Source: a virus
Direction: 5' to 3' (one strand)
DNA: 31,582 bases
Virus record (IMG/VR): IMGVR_UViG_3300018428_001881
Coordinates: 1 to 31,582 of that record
The notes below the pieces were generated by a model. It was not told where the DNA came from, ran no database searches, and saw only the letters and a program-made list of their open reading frames with translations. Shown here piece after piece: positions 1 to 5,885 of this stretch. Numbering within the stretch: the first letter of the stretch is position 1; the number at the start of each line of letters is the position of its first letter. The translations under genes were made by a program, and so were the position numbers.

Positions 1-336
1 GATAATCTTAATGAAATGGGACAGTATGGTATGACCACAGTTAGTGCAACAGGTCTTGCCGGCATGGAAAATCTTACTGAACTTGGTAAGTGGGGCATGG
101 AAGGTATTTGGCTCACTGCTGAGAACGGTATGGATGGAATGCAGGCACTTGGTGAAGCAGGTATGACCAACCTCACCACACTTGGTACAACTGGTATGGG
201 ATTAGTCGATACGCAAGGTTCTAATTATGCTACAATTATTGCTAATATGCAGGCGACTATCAATCAATTGGGAGCCGATTTGGCTGATCCAATTACTTGT
301 AGTCAAAATGCAGACGGCTTATTTGTTTGTCAATAA
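1..336 (+). CDS. C-terminal part of a repetitive virion (fibre-like) protein, 5' end outside window
   Basis: The reading frame is open from base 1, so this is the last 111 residues of a longer protein; the first ATG in view (16) has no ribosome site and is probably internal. Residues 8-73 of the visible part consist of six consecutive 11-residue units, each starting Gly-Met and mostly following GMxxLxxLGxx. The last ~40 residues leave the repeat and end in a short tail with two cysteines (ITCSQNADGLFVCQ). Hendecad repeats suit an elongated coiled-coil or solenoid shaft, so a tail-fibre or other virion appendage is likely, but no family is recognised. A strong terminator follows immediately, so it closes an operon that comes from upstream. 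Confidence 0.75.
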   Translation, partial: DNLNEMGQYGMTTVSATGLAGMENLTELGKWGMEGIWLTAENGMDGMQALGEAGMTNLTTLGTTGMGLVDTQGSNYATIIANMQATINQLGADLADPITCSQNADGLFVCQ

Positions 337-350
337 AAATAGAACGATTC

Positions 351-375
351 AAAGGGCGGAAACGCCCTTTTTTTT
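351..375 (+). terminator. Rho-independent terminator after the fibre-like gene
   Basis: An 8-bp perfect stem AAAGGGCG/CGCCCTTT (351-358 with 363-370) closes a GAAA tetraloop and runs into a tract of eight T (368-375). It starts 14 bp after the stop codon of the partial gene and separates it from the promoter at 400. Confidence 0.95.
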
Positions 376-399
376 GTTTTTGAGTTCAAAATTTACCAA

Positions 400-428
400 T
401 TGACAGTAATATTTTTAGAAGTTATACT
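400..428 (+). promoter_or_regulatory. Sigma70-type promoter for the 388-aa gene
   Basis: TTGACA (400-405), 17-bp spacer, TATACT (423-428). The downstream gene starts at 466 after a good Shine-Dalgarno (GGAAAGG, 455-461). There is no late-type ATAAATA box here, so this gene is probably transcribed by unmodified host polymerase, unlike its structural neighbours. Confidence 0.85.
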
Positions 429-465
429 AACTATCGTTTGTTAGTTTAAAATCCGGAAAGGAATT

Positions 466-1632
466 ATGGCAAGAAAAAAACAAAAAAGTATTTACTTGAT
501 GCCCGAGCCCAAATGGCAAGAAATTCACGAATGCAAGACCGACGAAGAAAGAACGTCACTGTATCGTAAATTTGAATATTTTGTGCATTATGAGGTAGCG
601 GATAAGAAGCAAGATGCGACTATCAGGACTTGGCTGGAAAAAGACAGTGGGTTAGATGCTGAACTTCTTAAAAAGTTAAAGAAAGTTCCTGATGTCTGGT
701 TTAGAAGTTTTGCCAAACATACATATATTTGGACTAAAACAAAAGGCTATATGAATCCAGATATAAGAGAGCATCTGCTTAACAAAATTCCAGCCTTAGA
801 AGATAAAGCAGAAATCATTATAGAAGAAAAACAAAAGAAAGAAGCAGAAAAGCCTAAAGTTACTGTAAGTATTCAGCAAAGAATGATGCAACAACTTTAT
901 GATTTATGTGGTGAATGGGAAGAAAAACTTGACCAACACATGGACTCAGGTAAAATAAACGTTAAAGATTTTGACTTTGAAAAAGATATGAAAATTTACA
1001 AAGGTGGAATCATTAAACCAGCACATGCAAAACTTATCAAAGAAACATATATACCTAATCTAGAAGAAGCAAAAGAAAGTCTTGCTGGTGAATGCGAACA
1101 GTTAAAAGAAGCATACAGTTTCATGGACAAAAAAATGAAGCAAGACTATGTTGCGTTTTATGAAAAAATCATGAACGCCTGCGATGCTTTAATTCTTACA
1201 GGAAAAGCAAATAGAAAAACAAGACAGCCTAGAGCAAGAAGTAAGGAAACTATTGTTAAAAAAGTAAAATTCCAAGTTAACGACAGTGCGTTAGGAATTG
1301 CGTCTATATCAACTGTAGACATCGTATATGCTAACGAACTTTGGGTATATAACACTAAGAGTCGTAAAGTAGGTGTTTATCATGCTTTAAATAAAGATCC
1401 AAAAGGATTAGGTAGACCAGGTGCAGGACTTATGGTCAAAGGTACAACAATACAAGACTTTGATCCTGAAACTAGTTTACAAAAAACACTCAGAAAACCA
1501 GCAGAACAAATCAAAAATTGGACTGGAAATGCTAAAACAAAATTTGCCAAAGCATTTGATGAAGTAAAAGCAGTCGAAACAAAACTTAACGGCAGACTCA
1601 ATGATACTACTATATTACTTAAAGCCTTTTAA
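466..1632 (+). CDS. Conserved-looking phage protein of unknown function, 388 aa
   Basis: The start is set by the Shine-Dalgarno GGAAAGG five bases upstream. The protein is very basic and helix-rich: a KK-rich N-terminus, an aromatic-rich segment at about residues 36-95 (FEYFVHYEVADKK, VPDVWFRSFAKHTYIWTKTK), a Lys/Glu-rich helical middle (about 110-250, probable coiled coil), an Arg/Lys-rich hinge (about 248-262, GKANRKTRQPRARSK) and a more beta-like C-terminal third. I recognise no catalytic motif. The charge suggests contact with nucleic acid, and the sigma70-type promoter suggests expression before the late genes that follow. It is the only gene with such a promoter on the structural side of the window. 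The gp13 late box lies 10 bp after its stop. Confidence 0.85.
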   Translation: MARKKQKSIYLMPEPKWQEIHECKTDEERTSLYRKFEYFVHYEVADKKQDATIRTWLEKDSGLDAELLKKLKKVPDVWFRSFAKHTYIWTKTKGYMNPDIREHLLNKIPALEDKAEIIIEEKQKKEAEKPKVTVSIQQRMMQQLYDLCGEWEEKLDQHMDSGKINVKDFDFEKDMKIYKGGIIKPAHAKLIKETYIPNLEEAKESLAGECEQLKEAYSFMDKKMKQDYVAFYEKIMNACDALILTGKANRKTRQPRARSKETIVKKVKFQVNDSALGIASISTVDIVYANELWVYNTKSRKVGVYHALNKDPKGLGRPGAGLMVKGTTIQDFDPETSLQKTLRKPAEQIKNWTGNAKTKFAKAFDEVKAVETKLNGRLNDTTILLKAF

Positions 1633-1642
1633 AGGTAGAAGT

Positions 1643-1650
1643 GATAAATA
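1643..1650 (+). promoter_or_regulatory. T4-type late promoter box of gene 13
   Basis: GATAAATA followed by exactly 5 nt (GTAGT) and the ATG of the gp13 homologue at 1656. No Shine-Dalgarno lies between box and ATG. In T4 the late box occupies about -13 to -6, which would place +1 on the A of this ATG (leaderless mRNA). Confidence 0.75.
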
Positions 1651-1655
1651 GTAGT

Positions 1656-2423
1656 ATGGCAACCAAAATAGATCAAATAGGATATAATAACAGAGACGAA
1701 CTGATAGACGAGTTACGTTTGCGTCTTGCAGACGGAATGGTTGATGTTGAATTAGATAGAGACCATTATGATATTGCAATTAACAAAGCAATAGCAAAAT
1801 ATCGTCAATTAAGTACAGGTTCTGTAGAAGAAGCAATTATTTTTATTCAAACTCAAGCAGGTGTAACAAAATACACATTGCCTGATGAAGTTATAGATGT
1901 AAAAAGATTGTATAGAAGAGGTATTGGCACCAACAGTGGCGGCGGTACTAACTTTGATCCATTTGATGTTGCATTTAATAATATGTATATGCTACAAGCA
2001 GGACAACTAGGCGGACTTGCTGTATTTGATGCGTTTGCACAATACAAAGAAGTTATAGGTCGTGTATTTGGTAGCGAATACAATTTTCAATTTAACAGAA
2101 GCACTAAAGAATTAACCATATTAAGAAATGTTAGACATGCAGAAGATGTAGCAGTTGGTGTACACAATTTCATTCCTGAAAGTGTATTAATCAAAGACGT
2201 ATATGCAAGTGACTGGCTTTCTGCTTATGCCTTAGCTCAAAGTAAAATGATGCTAGGAGAAGCAAGAAGTAAATTCCCAGGAGGATTACCAGGCCCAGGC
2301 GGAGCAACTACACTTAATGGAGATGCTTTAAAAAGTGAAGCATTAACAGAAATCGAACAACTTATTGCAGGATTACATAATATGGAAGAAGGTAACAGTC
2401 CATTAGGATTTGTTATAGGATAA
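1656..2423 (+). CDS. 13: Neck protein gp13 homologue (head-tail connector)
   Basis: From the ATG at 1656 this is a 255-aa protein; T4 gp13 is about 309 aa. The N-terminal helix pair (DELIDELRLRLADGMVDVEL, then DHYDIAINKAIAKYRQLS) matches the T4 gp13 start (LKDVILRRLGAPIINVEL, DQIYDCIQRALELYGEYH) residue for residue in pattern. The C-terminus (LPGPGGATTLNGDALKSEAL ... SPLGFVIG) matches the T4 gp13 end (MLPGGVTIDGQRLIEEA ... PPFGILVG). gp13 with gp14 forms the collar that closes the packaged head and receives the tail. An upstream in-frame GTG at 1641 is rejected because it sits across the late box. Three oxygenase-like genes follow, which is not T4 gene order. Confidence 0.82.
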   Translation: MATKIDQIGYNNRDELIDELRLRLADGMVDVELDRDHYDIAINKAIAKYRQLSTGSVEEAIIFIQTQAGVTKYTLPDEVIDVKRLYRRGIGTNSGGGTNFDPFDVAFNNMYMLQAGQLGGLAVFDAFAQYKEVIGRVFGSEYNFQFNRSTKELTILRNVRHAEDVAVGVHNFIPESVLIKDVYASDWLSAYALAQSKMMLGEARSKFPGGLPGPGGATTLNGDALKSEALTEIEQLIAGLHNMEEGNSPLGFVIG

Positions 2424-2426
2424 ATA
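2419..2426 (+). promoter_or_regulatory. Late promoter box of oxygenase-like gene A
   Basis: GATAAATA overlaps the gp13 stop codon. The ATG at 2449 is 22 nt further on and has a normal Shine-Dalgarno (TAGGAG, 2438-2443), so this transcript would carry a short leader. Confidence 0.65.
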
Positions 2427-2448
2427 TGTGTAACAATAGGAGTAAAAA

Positions 2449-3393
2449 ATGTTAGATACAAATGTACAAGACAATTTTGTAGTAGACAGTGAAATCCAAT
2501 TTGACAGTACACCAGCACACAAAGGCAACTACATCGATTTAGATATACCTATGCCTTTCGAAACAAAAGATTTATTTACTGACATTGATTATGAGTTTGC
2601 AGAGGAATACGGAGAACAAATTAAGTTTAAAGATTCTTTTAAAAGTAAAAACATTCAATGGTTTATTCACTACAACAAAGACAGACCAGCAGGATCTTTA
2701 GGTTATATTACATCTAAAGAGCATCAATATGCATTGAGAGATTATTTCAATGACAACTTTCAAATTGATATTATGAAAGATATGCTTCATCCTATACCTG
2801 GCAAAAATATGTTTCCAGTAACATTAATTAAATTCCAACATACTTCTCACTGGCACAGAGAAGGTTATGCAGAATGGATGGTCGGTGATAGCAGAATGGA
2901 AAAAGCATTTGCTCCTCACAGAAGTCAATTTGCAATTAACTTTAAACTGTACGGCGATGAAACAGGCACAGCAACTGAATTTGGTGAGCCTAGCGAATTT
3001 ATAACTAATACTGAAAAGAGACTTGCAGAAAACTTAGTACAAAGATTTGAAGCAGGTGCTAGTCTTCAAGACAAAACTCTTAACGAACATAGTATTAAAG
3101 TAAATGATGGACCTACTAGAGAATTAATACAAGACGAAAACGGCAATGATGTTTTTGGTGTATGGCCTGGTAGAGACGGTTTTACTGGTACAGGTGACGA
3201 TTTAGAAAATAAAGAAATCACAACAACATGTAGAAGAGAAGGATACACAAGTCCTTACATTATAAACCTACAAAAAATGCACAGAGTTATTACTACAGGA
3301 ACTCCAAGAATAAGCATGAGATTCATGTGTGGAACAAAACGTAGTTTTAATGAAGTAGAAGCATTACACGAAAAAGGTTTACTACTTAAATAG
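2449..3393 (+). CDS. Double-stranded beta-helix (2OG-Fe(II) oxygenase-like) protein A
   Basis: This 314-aa protein is the first of three tandem paralogues. The likely metal triad is H136-x-E138 (motif HWHREGY) plus distal H278 (INLQKMHRV), followed nine residues later by R287 of TPRISMR, a plausible 2-oxoglutarate anchor. Between them lies a strand pair FAINFKLYGD and a FGEPSEF motif shared with genes B and C. Fe(II)/2OG dioxygenases of the cupin type use this HxD/E...H...R arrangement; the substrate cannot be read from sequence. Copy A carries an extra segment (about residues 205-260) absent from B and C. Its place between neck and tail genes and its late promoter suggest a virion component or a modifier of virion or host surface proteins. 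A non-enzymatic structural role is possible. Confidence 0.6.
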   Translation: MLDTNVQDNFVVDSEIQFDSTPAHKGNYIDLDIPMPFETKDLFTDIDYEFAEEYGEQIKFKDSFKSKNIQWFIHYNKDRPAGSLGYITSKEHQYALRDYFNDNFQIDIMKDMLHPIPGKNMFPVTLIKFQHTSHWHREGYAEWMVGDSRMEKAFAPHRSQFAINFKLYGDETGTATEFGEPSEFITNTEKRLAENLVQRFEAGASLQDKTLNEHSIKVNDGPTRELIQDENGNDVFGVWPGRDGFTGTGDDLENKEITTTCRREGYTSPYIINLQKMHRVITTGTPRISMRFMCGTKRSFNEVEALHEKGLLLK

Positions 3394-3400
3394 TTCAAAA

Positions 3401-3440
3401 AGTAAAAGTGTCCTGCATAAATATTTGCGGACACTTTACT
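3401..3440 (+). other. Long hairpin with a late promoter box in its apex
   Basis: AGTAAAAGTGTCC (3401-3413) pairs with GGACACTTTACT (3429-3440), a 12-bp stem with one bulged A. The loop contains a further GCA/TGC pair and the late box CATAAATA (3416-3423). Predicted +1 by T4 geometry is 3429, the first base of the right arm. It could terminate read-through from gene A, or act as a late promoter whose template or RNA folds. The T tract after the stem is weak. Confidence 0.6.
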
Positions 3441-3441
3441 T

Positions 3442-4242
3442 ATGAATACATATATTGATATACCAGAGTTATTAAACTACCCTTTGCCTTTTTCTAAGGA
3501 CGAAGTTTTTCTAGACGAAGATTTTGATTTACAAGATGGTACCACTCCCAACGAAGATGTATTTCCTAATGCTAAAAAAATTGCATGGATGAGTAACCAA
3601 AGTCCTGGTTTGCTTATAGGTCATTTAGTAGACAAAGGTTTACAACGTAGAGTTAAGGAGTGGGCAGATGATTTATTCCCCAGCAACTTTCTAACAGATA
3701 AATTTTATAAAGGTGCAATAAAATTATTTCCTTGCACATTTATTAAAACGTTTCCTGAGTCTACAAGCAGGTGGCATTACGAAGGTCAGTATCCGTGGAC
3801 TACAGACAAGTATGGTCCTTTTACTAGAACAAGTGCTGTATTAAATTTTAAAGTAATAGGTGAAGATAATAGTGATGTAGTCTTTGGAGAGCCTTCACAC
3901 TACGTTCAACAAACAGTAGAAAGTCTATATAATCAATTACCTGATAATCCTGGAGTTAACGATGTGCAATGGTGTAAAGATAAAAATATACGTTCCAATT
4001 TATACAGTGATGCAATTTGGAGTATAGATGAACAGGTTGTTGAAATAGACAGAAAAGTTGGATACGAGTCGCCTTTTCTTTTAAATCTAGGACATCTACA
4101 TGACCATCCTAATCCTTGGCACAGAGTAGATAATACAAAATGTACTCAGCCAAGAATAAGTTTTAGATTGATGGTTAACGAACAAATACCTTTTAGTTAC
4201 TGGAAAGATTTGATACAGAAAGGGGAATTTTTAAAATGTTAA
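3442..4242 (+). CDS. Double-stranded beta-helix (2OG-Fe(II) oxygenase-like) protein B
   Basis: Second paralogue, 266 aa. The putative metal motif is H112-x-E114 (RWHYEGQYPW), the strand motif is VLNFKVIG (133-140), then VVFGEPSHY. The distal region reads FLLNLGHLH (212-220) followed by an insertion and WHRVD (226-230) before PRISFRLM (237-244). Either H220 or H227 could be the distal ligand, with R238 or R242 as the 2OG anchor. The C-terminal phrase IPFSYWKDLI recurs in gene C. The ATG at 3442 follows the promoter hairpin by one base and has no clear Shine-Dalgarno. The next gene starts inside its last codons (ATG 4236, stop 4240-4242), so B and C are translationally coupled. Confidence 0.6.
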   Translation: MNTYIDIPELLNYPLPFSKDEVFLDEDFDLQDGTTPNEDVFPNAKKIAWMSNQSPGLLIGHLVDKGLQRRVKEWADDLFPSNFLTDKFYKGAIKLFPCTFIKTFPESTSRWHYEGQYPWTTDKYGPFTRTSAVLNFKVIGEDNSDVVFGEPSHYVQQTVESLYNQLPDNPGVNDVQWCKDKNIRSNLYSDAIWSIDEQVVEIDRKVGYESPFLLNLGHLHDHPNPWHRVDNTKCTQPRISFRLMVNEQIPFSYWKDLIQKGEFLKC

Positions 4243-5066
4243 ATTGTTATTGTGAATTACCGCAATTAGAAAATCCCTTCACTGCATCAGAGATATTGTG
4301 CGACCAGGATTTAAAAATGATTTTTGAAAATGACACAAGTAATTTAAATGCTGGAAAGATTGCATGGAATCATACTACGGATGATTATTTTACAGGCAGA
4401 GAAAAACAAGATAAATTTGTTGGAGTAGGATACATAACAGATAAAGAACTTCAATATAAATTAAGAGATTTTGTAAATGATGTTTTCCCACCATATTTTA
4501 TTCACAATATGTGGCCAACACCGATTGGAACAAAACTTTTTCCTTGTACTATTTTAGTGTTCAGCGAATCATCACAATGGCATTGCGAAGGTGTACAATA
4601 TCCTTTTCAAAATCATTCTGACATCAAAAAAGGCAGATTTAGTACAGTGTGTAACTTTCCTTTGATAGGAGATGGTGGAAGTAGTAAAATATTGTTCGGA
4701 GAAGCAAGTAAGAAATTACAAACAGAACTAAAAAATTTAACAGACAACTTTGTACGCAATAATAATGTTTTTATCAACAGTGGCATTTATCGAAATCAAA
4801 AAACCAGAGAAATTGCAGAAGATATGAGTATTATGACTGGTCCTTCTAATGATTATATTTGTAAACCAGACATTTGGGATAAAGAAATTGAAGTTATTGC
4901 ATCCAAAGAAAGATTCGATAATCCTTTTTTATTAAATTTAGCACGTTGGCACAAAGTTGAATTTAAATCTAATACTCCACGAGTAACTTTGAGGTTAATG
5001 GCAGAACGTGAAGTACCTTTTGAATATTGGGAAAATTTGATTGACACAAACAGTTTTTTACAGTAA
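4236..5066 (+). CDS. Double-stranded beta-helix (2OG-Fe(II) oxygenase-like) protein C
   Basis: Third paralogue, 276 aa, overlapping gene B by 7 bp. The putative metal motif is H116-x-E118 (QWHCEGVQYPF), with strand VCNFPLIGDGG, then ILFGEAS (152-158). Distal H239 is in FLLNLARWHKV and R249 in TPRVTLRLM; the tail VPFEYWENLI matches gene B. The spacing from distal His to Arg (10) is close to gene A (9), supporting a shared active-site layout. It ends 27 bp before the dNMP kinase gene. Retention of three diverged copies side by side implies different partners or substrates rather than redundancy. Confidence 0.6.
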   Translation: MLNCYCELPQLENPFTASEILCDQDLKMIFENDTSNLNAGKIAWNHTTDDYFTGREKQDKFVGVGYITDKELQYKLRDFVNDVFPPYFIHNMWPTPIGTKLFPCTILVFSESSQWHCEGVQYPFQNHSDIKKGRFSTVCNFPLIGDGGSSKILFGEASKKLQTELKNLTDNFVRNNNVFINSGIYRNQKTREIAEDMSIMTGPSNDYICKPDIWDKEIEVIASKERFDNPFLLNLARWHKVEFKSNTPRVTLRLMAEREVPFEYWENLIDTNSFLQ

Positions 5067-5093
5067 AATATTTTCTTTTAGGTAAGTAGTAAT

Positions 5094-5756
5094 ATGATTA
5101 TAGGAATCACAGGATTTATAGGCAGTGGCAAAGACACAGTAGCCAATATGTTTGTAGAACGCGGATGTACACATGATAGTTTTGCGGCACCCTTAAAAGA
5201 TTTATGTGCAAGTGTTTTTGGGTGGGACAGAGATATGCTAGAAGGCGATACTGTAATTAGTAGAGATTTTAGAGAAACTCCAGACATTTATTGGACTAGA
5301 AAATTAGGTATAGATAATTTTACACCTAGATTAGCCTTGCAATTATTAGGCACAGATATTATGCGTACACACTTTAATCAAGACATTTGGTTAAACAGTT
5401 TAGAATATCGTGTTAGAAAACTATCAGCAGAGTCGCCTTGTGTTGTGATAAGTGATTGTAGATTTAAGAATGAACTCGATTTAATCAAACAATTAGGCGG
5501 TGCTGTAATACATGTATTAAGAAACGACTTACCTGAATGGTACGAAACAGCCGTACATGCAAATCAAGGAAGTGTTCCAGCAAAACATACAATGGAAACA
5601 CGATTTGCATCAGTACATGCCAGCGAATGGAAGTGGGTTGGATACGATTTTGACTATGAAATACTTAATAATGGTACTTTAGAAGATTTAGAAAACAAAG
5701 TATCTCAAATTTGTGAAGAATTACAAAATAATACCAAACTCACCCTTATTAAATAA
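5094..5756 (+). CDS. 1: Deoxynucleoside monophosphate kinase (T4 gp1 family)
   Basis: This enzyme phosphorylates dNMPs with ATP and supplies dNDPs for phage DNA synthesis; in T4 it acts on dTMP, dGMP and hmdCMP. The 220-aa protein (T4 gp1 is 241 aa) opens with a P-loop GFIGSGKDT at residues 7-15, followed by SFAAPLKDLCASVFGWDRDM, the typical lid-side helix of this family. The segment RLALQLLGTDIMRTHFNQDIW (about 73-93) and VVISDCRFKNELDLIK (about 116-131) are also characteristic. Shine-Dalgarno-like TAGGTAAG lies 8 bp upstream. It sits between the oxygenase-like genes and the sheath gene. With ThyX at the other end of the window it makes a dUMP to dTMP to dTDP route. Confidence 0.9.
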   Translation: MIIGITGFIGSGKDTVANMFVERGCTHDSFAAPLKDLCASVFGWDRDMLEGDTVISRDFRETPDIYWTRKLGIDNFTPRLALQLLGTDIMRTHFNQDIWLNSLEYRVRKLSAESPCVVISDCRFKNELDLIKQLGGAVIHVLRNDLPEWYETAVHANQGSVPAKHTMETRFASVHASEWKWVGYDFDYEILNNGTLEDLENKVSQICEELQNNTKLTLIK

Positions 5757-5830
5757 AATTTCTATATTTATACAAAGTTAATTTTTTTGCAATCATCCCT
5801 TGTGTAATAATACCTTTTAGTACTTCTTTT

Positions 5831-5838
5831 GATAAATA
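5831..5838 (+). promoter_or_regulatory. Late promoter box of the sheath gene
   Basis: GATAAATA 47 bp before the ATG of gene 18. Predicted +1 (T4 geometry) is 5844, which is the first base of the 5' hairpin annotated next. The Shine-Dalgarno AGGAG is at 5875-5879. Confidence 0.75.
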
Positions 5839-5843
5839 TCATT

Positions 5844-5863
5844 ACTAATAAACGATATTTAGT
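5844..5863 (+). promoter_or_regulatory. 5'-terminal hairpin in the gene 18 leader
   Basis: ACTAATA (5844-5850) pairs with TATTTAGT (5856-5863, one bulged T) around loop AACGA. The stem begins at the predicted transcript start, so the sheath mRNA may carry a 5'-end stem-loop of the kind that protects abundant mRNAs from decay. A second inverted repeat, TAAATATC/GATATTTA (5833-5840 with 5854-5861), overlaps it and could form only in DNA or read-through RNA. Confidence 0.45.
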
Positions 5864-5885
5864 ATATATCAAATAGGAGATTATA

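Noticed and set aside
1641-1655. GTG start at 1641 for the gp13 homologue
   Set aside because: These codons are the late promoter box itself; the ATG at 1656 fits the family N-terminus and box spacing.
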